NCBI RefSeq assembly: GCF_036242395.1
Contig: NZ_CP108458.1
Location: 3,410,001 to 3,474,000, forward strand
Origin: Kitasatospora sp. NBC_01266
Lineage (GTDB): Bacteria > Actinomycetota > Actinomycetes > Streptomycetales > Streptomycetaceae
Direction: 5' to 3'
Length of the DNA stretch: 64,000 bases
Positions 42,187 to 50,699 of this stretch are shown piece by piece. Position numbers and translations under genes: made by a program. A model generated the notes under the pieces. It searched no databases and was not told the DNA's origin. It saw only the letters and a list, made by a program, of their open reading frames with translations. Every line of letters begins with the position of its first letter. Positions within the stretch are counted from its first letter, which is position 1.

Positions 42187-43868
42187 AGCTCACCCATGGG
42201 GCTGTGCTCGTTCATCGGGACGCGCACCCCGCGCTCGGCGGCGACCTCGTCGGCCCGGTCGTAGCCGGCGTCCACGTGCCGGATCACGCCCATGCCCGGG
42301 TCGTTGGTGAGCACCCGCCGGATCTTCTCGCCCGCCAGCGCGGTGCCGTCGGCCACCGTGACCTGGCCGGCGTGGATCGAGCGGCCGATGCCGACGCCGC
42401 CGCCGTGGTGGATGGAGACCCAGGAGGCACCGGAGGCGACGTTGACCATGGCGTTGAGCAGCGGCCAGTCGGCGATCGCGTCGGAGCCGTCCAGCATCGA
42501 CTCGGTCTCGCGGTACGGCGAGGCCACCGAGCCGCAGTCCAGGTGGTCGCGGCCGATCACGATCGGCGCGGCGAGCTCACCGCGGGCGACCATGTCGTTG
42601 AACCGCTCGCCGGCCTTGTCGCGCTCGCCGTAGCCGAGCCAGCAGATCCGCGCGGGCAGGCCCTGGAAGTGCACCTTCTCCTGGGCCATCTTGATCCAGC
42701 GGTGCAGCGACTCGTTCTCCGGGAAGAGGTCGAGCACGGCCTTGTCGGTCTTGGCGATGTCCTGCGGGTCACCGGAGAGCGCGGCCCAGCGGAACGGGCC
42801 CTTGCCCTCGCAGAAGAGCGGGCGGATGTAGGCCGGGACGAAGCCGGGGAACGCGAACGCCCGGTCGTAGCCGGCCAGCTGGGCCTCGCCGCGGATCGAG
42901 TTGCCGTAGTCGAAGACCTCGGCGCCGGCGTCCTGGAAGCCCACCATCGCCTCCACGTGCTTGGCCATCGACTCGCGCGAGCGGGTGGTGAACTCGGCCG
43001 GCTTCTCGGCCGCGTAGGTCGCCATGTCGTCGAAGGAGACGCCGATCGGCAGGTAGCTCAGCGGGTCGTGCGCGCTGGTCTGGTCGGTGACGATGTCGAT
43101 CGGCGCGTCCATCGCGAGCAGCTGCGGGAAGAGCTCGGCGGCGTTGCCCAGCAGGCCGATCGAGAGCGGCTGCTTCTTGTCGCGGGCGGCGGTGGCCAGC
43201 TCCAGCGCGTGGGCCAGGTTCTTGGCCTCGACGTCCAGGTAGCGGTGCTCGATCCGGCGGGAGATCCGGGACGGGTCGCAGTCGACGCAGATCGCCACGC
43301 CGCCGTTCATGGTGACGGCCAGCGGCTGGGCGCCGCCCATCCCGCCGAGACCGGCGGTGAGGGTGATGGTGCCCTCCAGGGTGCCGTTGAACTTCTTGTT
43401 CGCGACGGCGGCGAAGGTCTCGTAGGTGCCCTGCAGGATGCCCTGGGTGCCGATGTAGATCCAGGACCCGGCGGTCATCTGGCCGTACATGGTGAGCCCG
43501 AGGTTCTCCAGCCGGCGGAACTCCTCCCAGTTGGCCCAGTCGCCGACCAGGTTGGAGTTGGCGATCAGCACCCGCGGCGCCCACTCGTGCGTCTGCATCA
43601 CGCCGACGGGGCGGCCGGACTGGACCAGCATGGTCTCGTCCTGCTTCAGCGTCTGCAGCGTGCGCACCATCGCGTCGTACGAACGCCAGTCGCGCGCCGC
43701 CTTGCCGGTGCCGCCGTAGACGACCAGCTTGGAGGGGTGCTCGGCCACCTCGGGGTCGAGGTTGTTCATCAGCATCCGCAGCGCGGCTTCCTGCTGCCAC
43801 CCCTGGGTGCTGAGGTTCGTCCCACGTGCTGCGCGAACCTCGCGCGGGCCACTCGTCTGCTGCACCAT
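42183..43868 (-). CDS. hutU: Urocanate hydratase
   Basis: 561 residues, normal length. NAD-binding [16 protein letters not shown] and catalytic-loop regions are intact, with the family motif [20 protein letters not shown]. Converts urocanate to imidazolonepropionate. AGGGAGAG lies 7 nt before ATG 43868. First gene of hutU-amidohydrolase-hutF-hutI; an inverted repeat lies 45-81 nt upstream. Confidence 0.95.
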   Translation of the reverse strand: MVQQTSGPREVRAARGTNLSTQGWQQEAALRMLMNNLDPEVAEHPSKLVVYGGTGKAARDWRSYDAMVRTLQTLKQDETMLVQSGRPVGVMQTHEWAPRVLIANSNLVGDWANWEEFRRLENLGLTMYGQMTAGSWIYIGTQGILQGTYETFAAVANKKFNGTLEGTITLTAGLGGMGGAQPLAVTMNGGVAICVDCDPSRISRRIEHRYLDVEAKNLAHALELATAARDKKQPLSIGLLGNAAELFPQLLAMDAPIDIVTDQTSAHDPLSYLPIGVSFDDMATYAAEKPAEFTTRSRESMAKHVEAMVGFQDAGAEVFDYGNSIRGEAQLAGYDRAFAFPGFVPAYIRPLFCEGKGPFRWAALSGDPQDIAKTDKAVLDLFPENESLHRWIKMAQEKVHFQGLPARICWLGYGERDKAGERFNDMVARGELAAPIVIGRDHLDCGSVASPYRETESMLDGSDAIADWPLLNAMVNVASGASWVSIHHGGGVGIGRSIHAGQVTVADGTALAGEKIRRVLTNDPGMGVIRHVDAGYDRADEVAAERGVRVPMNEHSPMGEL

Positions 43869-43912
43869 GCCGTCGCTCTCCCTGTACTGACTGCGGACCG
43901 GACTGCTCCGGA

Positions 43913-43949
43913 TGGATTAATTCAATGACATCCAAGCTGAATATATCCA
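43913..43949. promoter_or_regulatory. Inverted repeat upstream of hutU, putative operator
   Basis: TGGATTAATTCA (43913-43924) and TGAATATATCCA (43938-43949) match in 10 of 12 positions as an inverted repeat with a 13-nt spacer, in an AT-rich patch of otherwise GC-rich DNA. The 8-mer AGCTGAAT (43935-43942) recurs upstream of hutH. Confidence 0.6.
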
Positions 43950-44003
43950 AACAGTCCGGCCTGGGCCAGACCCTGCGGGAAGGCAGTCGCAAACCCGGAC
44001 ACG

Positions 44004-44043
44004 CCGACGGCCCCCGCCGCGCGAACGCGGCGGGGGCCGTCGG
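44004..44043 (-). terminator. 18-bp perfect hairpin terminator
   Basis: Arms 44004-44021 and 44026-44043 (CCGACGGCCCCCGCCGCG and complement) enclose a CGAA tetraloop, just past the stop of the gene at 44048-44401. It isolates the hutU promoter from upstream transcription. Confidence 0.85.
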
Positions 44044-44047
44044 GTGT

Positions 44048-44401
44048 TCAGGCCGCCGCGTCGCCGTCCCAGTCGATGCCGATCTCGGCCAGCCACTGGC
44101 GGTCGCGCTCGGCGGTCTCGGGGTCGGCGGGGCCGCCCGCCTCGGCCGGCAGCATGGGCAGCGACGGCGGGCGCGGGATCTCCTGGACCGGGCCCAGGCC
44201 GTAGCGCTCGGCGGTGCCGCCCGGGGGCGGCGCGGGGTCGACCAGTCCGATGTGCACGGCGCTCTCGTCACCCGGCTCCAGGATGGTCAGGCCCGGCCCG
44301 GGCGGGCCGAGCGCCACCCGGCGACCGCAAGCGGGGCAGGCCCACTCCTCGGCACCCGAGGCAAGCCGGCCGACCGGTCTCATTTCGTGGATCACGCGCA
44401 T
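44048..44401 (-). CDS. Small conserved protein with CPACG motif
   Basis: 117 residues from ATG 44401 (GGGGGTG 6 nt upstream). WACPACGRRVALG supplies a Cys pair for a zinc knuckle; later HIGLVDPAPPPGG and an acidic C-terminus (IGIDWDGD). Lies between the RpiR regulator and hutU on the same strand. Function not recognised. Confidence 0.6.
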   Translation of the reverse strand: MRVIHEMRPVGRLASGAEEWACPACGRRVALGPPGPGLTILEPGDESAVHIGLVDPAPPPGGTAERYGLGPVQEIPRPPSLPMLPAEAGGPADPETAERDRQWLAEIGIDWDGDAAA

Positions 44402-44503
44402 CGCGGACACCCCCGTTCGTCCCAAGGAGGGGATGCCCGGTCCGGCGAGTACTACTCCACGACGGGGTCAATCGGCCCGCACTGTTGCCGTGTTGCCACC
44501 GGA

Positions 44504-45373
44504 CTATTCGAGGAACAGCCCGCGCGCCGCCGAGGACTGCTCGATCGACTCCAGCCGGGCCTCGGCGCCCGGGAGTTCGTCGCACATGGTCTGCAGCAGC
44601 ACCCGACCGAGCACCATCGGCGCGCAGGCGGTGTCGAAGACCAGGCCGGTGCCGACCTCGGCGGGCAGCAGCAGGTCCGAGCGGGCCGCCACCGGGGCGA
44701 AGGCGCTGTCGGCGACGGTGAGCACGGTCAGGCCGCAGCCGCGGGCCACCGTCAGCGCGTCCATCAACTCGCGCGGGTAGCGCGGCAGGGCGAAGCAGAG
44801 CAGCGCGGAGGCGCCGGCCGCGGCGGCCTGCTCGATCCGGTCGGCGAGCATCGAGCCGCCCTCGTCGAGCAGCCGGATGTCCGGGTGCACCTTGGCGGCG
44901 AAGTAGGCGAAGCCGCGGGCCTGCGCGGAGGCGGCCCGCAGGCCGAGCACCGGCAGCGGGCGGGAGGCGGCCAGCAGCCGGGCGGCGCGCACGATCGGCT
45001 CCGGGTCGGCGAGCAGCTCGGCCAGCCGGCGCAGGTGGGCGATCTCGGCCAGCACGGCCTGCTGGTGCTCGTTGCGCACCACCTCGGTGGGCGACTCCGG
45101 CGGCGCGGCCGGCTCCCCGACCCCGAGGTCGCGCAGCCGCTTGCGCAGCGCCGGATAGCCGTCGTAGCCGAGCGCGACCGCGAACCGGGTGACCGAGGGC
45201 TGGCTGACCCCGGCCAGCTCGGCCACCTCGACGCTGGACAGGAACGGCGCCTCGGCGGCGTGCCGGACCAGGGCGTGCGCGATCCGGCGCTGGGTGGGGG
45301 TCAGGCGGTGCCCGTCGAAGAGCTCCAGCAGCCGGGCGGAGGGAGCGGGGGACGACTCGGCGCTGGTACTCAT
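44504..45373 (-). CDS. RpiR/MurR-family regulator, probable hut regulator
   Basis: 289 residues from ATG 45373 (AAAGGGA 6 nt upstream). N-terminal HTH with SSVEVAELAGVSQPSVTRFAVALGYDGYPALRKRL (two halves of the RpiR HTH, residues 47-80), then a SIS sugar-phosphate-binding fold (about 120-260). It lies between hutU and hutH and is read in the same direction. Control of the hut genes is inferred from position and from nearby palindromes; the ligand could be a pathway intermediate. Confidence 0.8.
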   Translation of the reverse strand: MSTSAESSPAPSARLLELFDGHRLTPTQRRIAHALVRHAAEAPFLSSVEVAELAGVSQPSVTRFAVALGYDGYPALRKRLRDLGVGEPAAPPESPTEVVRNEHQQAVLAEIAHLRRLAELLADPEPIVRAARLLAASRPLPVLGLRAASAQARGFAYFAAKVHPDIRLLDEGGSMLADRIEQAAAAGASALLCFALPRYPRELMDALTVARGCGLTVLTVADSAFAPVAARSDLLLPAEVGTGLVFDTACAPMVLGRVLLQTMCDELPGAEARLESIEQSSAARGLFLE

Positions 45374-45405
45374 GGTGCGTCCCTTTCGACAGGCTTTGAC
45401 GTACT

Positions 45406-45420
45406 GTGCAGCAGCTGCAC
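45406..45420. promoter_or_regulatory. Palindrome upstream of the RpiR regulator
   Basis: GTGCAGCAGCTGCAC is a perfect palindrome around a central A, 33 nt upstream of the regulator start. It suits autoregulation. Its GTGCA/TGCAC ends recur in the palindrome over the hutH start. Confidence 0.55.
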
Positions 45421-45540
45421 GGCGGGGGCAATGGTGTCTCGTCCGCCGGGACGCCCCGGCCTCAGGGTCACCCTGATTTCCCCCTGAGAGGCCCGGTCGC
45501 GGCTTTACCGGGGCCGCCACCAACCAGCACCCTTGGTGCC

Positions 45541-45984
45541 ATGGATCCTCGCCACGACAGTGGTCCCTCGGAGTTCCGGGCCGACCTCGATGCCGCACTG
45601 CAGACCCGCAAGGAGCTCGGCGCCGAGTACGAGTCGGCGCTGGTCGACTCCTTCCTCTCCCGGGTCGACGCCCGGCTGGACGCCCGGGTCGAGCAGCGGG
45701 TCGCCGAACGCCTGGCCGACCTGGGTCCCGCGCCCTCCCGGCCGGAGCGCCGCGGCGGCCGGGAGGAGCGGCGCGGCTGGTCCACCAGGTCGCTGCCGCT
45801 CCTGTCGCTGGTCTTCGCGATCCCGCTGACCGGGATCGGCTCCGCCGCGGGCCTGTCCGGCATGCTCGCCACCTGGGCCGGCATCGTCGGCGTCAACTTC
45901 GCCGCCGTGCTCGCCAACCGGCAGGAGCGGGAGCGCGAGGAGCGCCGCCAGCAGCTGAACGCCACCCGGAGCGAGTGGGCCTGA
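45541..45984 (+). CDS. Conserved membrane protein
   Basis: 147 residues from ATG 45541. N-terminal 75 residues are acidic and helical (DLDAALQTRKELGAEYESAL, ARLDARVEQRVAERLADL), then two hydrophobic stretches (LPLLSLVFAIPLTGIG and MLATWAGIVGVNFAAVLAN) and a basic end. A common type in streptomycetes, of unknown function. No obvious SD; a GGCACC/GGTGCC stretch lies just upstream. Confidence 0.7.
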   Translation: MDPRHDSGPSEFRADLDAALQTRKELGAEYESALVDSFLSRVDARLDARVEQRVAERLADLGPAPSRPERRGGREERRGWSTRSLPLLSLVFAIPLTGIGSAAGLSGMLATWAGIVGVNFAAVLANRQEREREERRQQLNATRSEWA

Positions 45985-46012
45985 CGCCCGCTCACTCCGG
46001 CTCGGCATCCGG

Positions 46013-47593
46013 TCAGGCCAGCGGCCCGGTGACCTGCTCGACGGCCTTGACCAGGGCGCCGGAGGCGACCAGCGCCTCGGCGGCGGCCAGGTCGGGGGCC
46101 AGGAAGCGGTCCCGGCCGGCCCCGCCGACACCGGCCTCGCGGGCGGCGGCGATCGCGGCGGCGGTGGCCGGCGCCGACTGGGCGTTGCCGTCGACGGTGC
46201 GGATCTCCAGCGCGCGGGCCGCGGCGGTCAGCTCGACCGCGAGGATCCGGCCCAGGTTGTCCACGGCCTGGCGCAGCTTGCGGGCGGCCGACCAGCCCAT
46301 CGAGACGTGGTCCTCCTGCATCGCCGAGGAGGGGATCGAGTCCACCGAGGCCGGCACGGCGAGCCGCTTGTTCTCGCTGACCAGGGCGGCCTGGGTGTAC
46401 TGAGCGATCATCAGACCGGAGTCCACGCCCGGGTCGTCGGCCAGGAAGGCCGGCAGGCCGTGCGAGCGGCTCTTGTCCAGCAGCCGGTCGGTGCGGCGCT
46501 CGGCGATCGAGCCGAGGTCGGCGGCGGCGATGGCCAGGAAGTCGAGCACGTAGGCGACCGGGGCGCCGTGGAAGTTGCCGTTGGACTCCACCCGGCCGTC
46601 CGGCAGCACCACCGGGTTGTCGACCGAGGCGGCCAGCTCGCGCTCGGCGACGGTGCGGGCGTGCGCCAGGGTGTCGCGGCCGGCGCCGGCCACCTGCGGG
46701 GCGCAGCGGATCGAGTAGGCGTCCTGGACCCGCGGCGCGTCGTCCTGGTGGTGGCCGGTCAGGCCGGAGCCCTGCAGCACGGCGAGCATGTTGGCGGCGC
46801 TCAGCGCCTGGCCCGGGTGCGGGCGGATCGGGCCGTGCAGCTCGGGGGCCAGCACCTTCTCGGTGCCGAGCAGCGCCTCCAGGCTCATCGCGGCGGTGAT
46901 GTCGGCGGTGGTGAAGAGCCGGGACAGGTCGGCGATGGCCATCACCAGCATGCCGAGCATGCCGTCGGTGCCGTTGATGAGGGCCAGGCCCTCCTTCTCC
47001 AGCAGCTCGACCGGCGCGATGCCGGCCGCGGCGAGCAGCTCGCCGGCCGGGTGCTCGGCGCCGTCCGGGCCGTAGGCGATGCCCTCGCCCATCAGCACCA
47101 GCGCGCAGTGCGAGAGCGGGGCGAGGTCGCCGGAGCAGCCGAGCGAGCCGTACTCGCGCACCACGGGGGTGATGCCGGCGTTGAGGATCGCGGCCATCGT
47201 CTCGGCGACCAGCGGGCGCACCCCGGTGCGGCCCGAGGCCAGGGTCTTCATCCGCAGGAACATCAGCGCGCGGGTGACCTCGCGCTCGACCACCGGGCCC
47301 ATGCCGGCGGCGTGCGAGCGGACCAGCGAGCGCTGCAGCTGGGCCCGCAGCTCGGGGCTGATGTGCCGCACGGCGAGGGCACCGAACCCGGTGGAGATGC
47401 CGTAGACGGGGCGCGGCTCGGCGGCCAGCGCGTCGATCCTGGCCCGCGAGGCGGCCATCTCGGCCAGCGCGTCCGGGCCGATCTCGACCCGGGCGTTGCC
47501 ACGTGCCACGGCGAGCACGTCTTCGGCGGTGACGTCGGCCTTGCCGACCTGAACGAGCGGCGCGTCGGCGGCCGGAGCACTGTGCATATCCAT
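46013..47593 (-). CDS. hutH: Histidine ammonia-lyase
   Basis: 526 residues. Deaminates L-histidine to urocanate, the substrate of HutU. The MIO cofactor triad is Cys153-Ser154-Gly155 in SLGCSGDLAPLSH rather than the usual Ala-Ser-Gly. Other family marks: YGISTGFG near 65, QDAYSIRCAPQ, ESNGNFHG. ATG 47593 and ATG 47587 lie inside a palindrome and neither has an SD. Stop converges with the membrane protein gene 28 nt away. Confidence 0.95.
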   Translation of the reverse strand: MDMHSAPAADAPLVQVGKADVTAEDVLAVARGNARVEIGPDALAEMAASRARIDALAAEPRPVYGISTGFGALAVRHISPELRAQLQRSLVRSHAAGMGPVVEREVTRALMFLRMKTLASGRTGVRPLVAETMAAILNAGITPVVREYGSLGCSGDLAPLSHCALVLMGEGIAYGPDGAEHPAGELLAAAGIAPVELLEKEGLALINGTDGMLGMLVMAIADLSRLFTTADITAAMSLEALLGTEKVLAPELHGPIRPHPGQALSAANMLAVLQGSGLTGHHQDDAPRVQDAYSIRCAPQVAGAGRDTLAHARTVAERELAASVDNPVVLPDGRVESNGNFHGAPVAYVLDFLAIAAADLGSIAERRTDRLLDKSRSHGLPAFLADDPGVDSGLMIAQYTQAALVSENKRLAVPASVDSIPSSAMQEDHVSMGWSAARKLRQAVDNLGRILAVELTAAARALEIRTVDGNAQSAPATAAAIAAAREAGVGGAGRDRFLAPDLAAAEALVASGALVKAVEQVTGPLA

Positions 47594-47599
47594 ATGCAC
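47582..47599. promoter_or_regulatory. Palindrome overlapping the hutH start codons
   Basis: GTGCATATCCATATGCAC is an 18-bp perfect palindrome (8-bp arms, 2-bp centre) covering both candidate ATGs. Protein bound here, or a hairpin at the 5' end of the message, could block expression. AGCTGAAT at 47609-47616 is shared with the hutU upstream region. Confidence 0.6.
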
Positions 47600-47726
47600 T
47601 ATCAGATCAGCTGAATGAAGATATGACAACCGTGGACGTCCAAAAGCCCGGATGCCTCATGCTGGGGGATGAAGTCGGCACGGATCCGGGTGGCCGGGGT
47701 GCGGGCGGGAAAGGGCGGGTGACGGT

Positions 47727-48647
47727 ATGACACGGGCGACGGCACGGCGGCGCGTGGTGCGGCTGCGCGGGGACGAGCAGACGCCGCGCCCCGACGCGCT
47801 GGCGGCGGAGGAGCCGCTGGAGATCCGGATCGGCGGCGAGGCGCTGACCGTCACCATGCGCACCCCGGGGCACGACTTCGACCTGGTGGCCGGCTTCCTG
47901 GTCGGCGAGGGGCTGCTGCACCGGCGCGAGCAGCTGGCGGCGCTGCGGTACTGCGCGGGGAGCGACCAGGACGGGCAGAACACCTACAACGTGGTCGACG
48001 CCACCCTGCGCGGCGCCGACACCGTCCCGCTCTCCGCGCACCGCAACCTGCTCACCACCAGCGCCTGCGGACTGTGCGGACGCGACACGGTGGACGCGGT
48101 CCGCACCCACGTCCGCTTCAAGCCGGCCGACGACCCGCTCACCGTCCGCCCCGAGCTGCTCTACCGGCTGCCCGACGCGCTGCGCGCCGCCCAGCGCACC
48201 TTCGACTCCACCGGCGGGCTGCACGCCGCCGGCCTCTTCACGGCCGAGGGCGAGCTGCTCTGCGCGCGCGAGGACGTCGGGCGGCACAACGCGGTGGACA
48301 AGGTGATCGGCTGGGCGCTGCGCGAGGACCGGCTGCCGCTCACCGGGCACCTGCTGCTGGTCAGCGGCCGCGCCTCGTTCGAGCTGACCCAGAAGGCGGC
48401 GCTGGCCGGGCTACCGCTGCTGGCGGCGGTCTCGGCGCCCTCCTCGCTGGCCGCCGACCTCGCCGAGGAGCTGGGGCTGACGCTGGTCGGCTTCCTGCGC
48501 GGTGAGAGCGCGAACGTGTACACCCGGGCGGACCGGATCACCGGGAGCCGACCCGCTCCGGGACCCGCGATCCCTCACCCCGGCGGTGGCGAGGCCGGCC
48601 CCGAGAGGGCCACCGCGACCAGGGTCCGCAGCGCCGGGGCGATCTGA
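47727..48647 (+). CDS. fdhD: FdhD sulfurtransferase for formate dehydrogenase
   Basis: 306 residues. TTSACGLCGRDT supplies Cys114 and Cys117, the sulfur-transfer pair; other marks are EDVGRHNAVDKVIGW and SGRASFELTQKA. Transfers sulfur from IscS-type desulfurase to the molybdenum cofactor of formate dehydrogenase. The C-terminal 40 residues are Pro/Gly-rich and the 3' end overlaps the converging GGDEF gene by 73 nt. No formate dehydrogenase gene is in the window. Confidence 0.93.
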   Translation: MTRATARRRVVRLRGDEQTPRPDALAAEEPLEIRIGGEALTVTMRTPGHDFDLVAGFLVGEGLLHRREQLAALRYCAGSDQDGQNTYNVVDATLRGADTVPLSAHRNLLTTSACGLCGRDTVDAVRTHVRFKPADDPLTVRPELLYRLPDALRAAQRTFDSTGGLHAAGLFTAEGELLCAREDVGRHNAVDKVIGWALREDRLPLTGHLLLVSGRASFELTQKAALAGLPLLAAVSAPSSLAADLAEELGLTLVGFLRGESANVYTRADRITGSRPAPGPAIPHPGGGEAGPERATATRVRSAGAI

Positions 48648-50518
48648 CCCAGCGGCAGCGTGGCGTCGTCGGCGAAGAGTTCGATCAGCCAGCCGCCGGC
48701 CGGATTGGCCCCGCCGGCCGCGACCACGCCGCGGTAGCCGCCGACCACCAGCACCGCCTCCTCCGCCGCGTCGTTGCCCACGGCTCCGGTGCGCAGGGCG
48801 AAGCCGCCGCCGCCGACCGCGCGCCGGGTGAGCGGGTAGTGGTCGAGGTCGAAGACCGCGTCGGGGGCCTCGATCCGGGCCCGCAGGCTCTCCGCCCGGC
48901 GGGCCGCGGCCGGTGACAGGCCCCGGGCGGCGCGCGGGGTGGGACCGCTGGTCATCCGGTAGACCGCGTGCTGGGCGGTGTGCATCAGGCGCGAGCCCGG
49001 CGGCACGTACGAGATCCACCAGGCGACCGCGTCCAGCAGCCGGGCCGCCGTCTCCGCGACCGTGGCCAGCCGCCCCAGGGTGTCGCCCGGGTGGTGCAGC
49101 CGCGGCCCGTTCTCCTGGTCCAGCGCGGCGAGCACCACGGTGAGCAGCTGCCCGGGGTCGGCGCTGTGCGCGGCCCCCCGGAACCGGCGCCGGTCACCGT
49201 GCGGACCGCGCCCCGCCCCGGCCCCGCGACCACGGGCGTCGGAGGTGTGGCGGTGCGGGTCGGCGGCGTCCGCCAGCAGCACCGTCGGGTCCGGCGCCAG
49301 GCCGGGGCCGTGGCTGCGCCCGGCCACCACCGGGTGCGCGGCCCGGGCGGCCTTGGCCCGGTACTGGGCCGCGTCGGCGAGCCGGAAGAGCCGGTCCGAG
49401 GTGGTGACCGGGCCGATCGAGTCACCCGTCGAGGCGATCCCGCAGGCCACCCCCTCGCCGTCGGCCAGCTGCAGCGCCCGCACGCACAGCTCCTCGGCCA
49501 CCGCCACCACCTCGTCCGCCTTCTGCCCCTCGGCCAGCAGGCAGAACTCGTCCCCGCCGAGCCGCGCGGCCAGCGAGCCGGGCAGCTTGGCCCCGGCCAT
49601 CGAGAGCTGCCCGGCGAAGCGTTCCAGCAGCCGGTCGCCCATCTCGTGGCCGTGCAGGTCGTTGATCCGCTTCAGGCCGTTGACATCGCAGACCACCAGG
49701 GTGACCACGGTGTTGTCCCGGTTGTGGTTGGCCAGCGCGCTCTCCAGCCGGGCGTCCACCGCGCGGCGGTTGGCCAGCCCGGTGAGCGGGTCGGTGAAGG
49801 CGAGCCGGCGCAGGTCGGCCAGCCGCTCGGTCTGCGCCAGGCCGGCCGAGATCTGGGCCGCCAGCAGGGTCGCGTACTGCGCGTCCGCGTCGGTGAAGAG
49901 CGGCAGCTCGGCGCCGCGGGCCAGGTAGAGCTCGCCCCAGGCCTGCCCGTGCAGCACCACCGGCGCCACCAGGCAGCAGGACCGGCCGCGCCGGCGCAGT
50001 CCGGCGGCGCGCTGCCGGCAGAACGCTCCGGCGTCCGGCTGCACCGGCCCGCCGGATACGGCGGGCTCGGTCGGGAGCGGGTCGTGTGCCGTCTGCACCC
50101 AGGCCCTGGGCAGCCGCCCGGTACTCCAGTGCTCGTCCAGATAGGTGACGATCTCCGGGAAGTCGGCCACCGGGTACGACTCGTCCTCGGGGATCTCCTC
50201 CTCCCCCGCCGCCAGCTCGCCGTGGTTGACCAGCACCCGCAGCCGCCCGGACTCGCGGTCCCAGACCGAGACCGCGGCCATGGTCGCGCCGAGCGCCTCG
50301 GTGGCCCGCGCGGCGGCGGCCCGCACGGCCTCCAGCGCGCTCTGCGCGCCGGCCATGTCCTGAGCCAGCTCGACCACGGCCTGCAACCGGTGGTCCAGGC
50401 CGGTGGCCGTCACCTGGTCCAGCCGCTCGGCGCGCTCCTCGGCGCGCTCCACGGTCCGCTCGCCGTCCCCGAGGCCGCCGGTGTCTCCCAGTTCCGCCAT
50501 CACCCGCGCACCGCCCAC
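48575..50518 (-). CDS. GAF-GGDEF diguanylate cyclase-like protein
   Basis: 647 residues from GTG 50518 (AGGGGTGA upstream; ATG 50500 is the alternative). A GAF-like region (about 60-240) precedes a GGDEF domain with LGGDEF at about 320-325 and an intact substrate half (FTDPLTGLANRRAVDARL), so c-di-GMP synthesis is expected. The C-terminal 190 residues resemble a second GAF-like domain, and a Gly/Arg/His-rich linker lies between. A -10 box TAGTCT sits at 50562-50567. In streptomycetes c-di-GMP controls development. Confidence 0.85.
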   Translation of the reverse strand: MGGARVMAELGDTGGLGDGERTVERAEERAERLDQVTATGLDHRLQAVVELAQDMAGAQSALEAVRAAAARATEALGATMAAVSVWDRESGRLRVLVNHGELAAGEEEIPEDESYPVADFPEIVTYLDEHWSTGRLPRAWVQTAHDPLPTEPAVSGGPVQPDAGAFCRQRAAGLRRRGRSCCLVAPVVLHGQAWGELYLARGAELPLFTDADAQYATLLAAQISAGLAQTERLADLRRLAFTDPLTGLANRRAVDARLESALANHNRDNTVVTLVVCDVNGLKRINDLHGHEMGDRLLERFAGQLSMAGAKLPGSLAARLGGDEFCLLAEGQKADEVVAVAEELCVRALQLADGEGVACGIASTGDSIGPVTTSDRLFRLADAAQYRAKAARAAHPVVAGRSHGPGLAPDPTVLLADAADPHRHTSDARGRGAGAGRGPHGDRRRFRGAAHSADPGQLLTVVLAALDQENGPRLHHPGDTLGRLATVAETAARLLDAVAWWISYVPPGSRLMHTAQHAVYRMTSGPTPRAARGLSPAAARRAESLRARIEAPDAVFDLDHYPLTRRAVGGGGFALRTGAVGNDAAEEAVLVVGGYRGVVAAGGANPAGGWLIELFADDATLPLGQIAPALRTLVAVALSGPASPPPG

Positions 50519-50699
50519 GTTCACCCCTGCCGCTGAGTCCGGTACTCCCGCGTTCGGGACCAGACTAGGAGGGATTGCCGGGGATATGCCCGGTTTACCG
50601 GAATTGCCGCAAATCCACGCGATTGAGGCGCTATCGTGCCGGCTTCGCCACACGGCCGCCTTCGCACCACCGACCGGGCCCCGCGCTGCCAGACCTCCG

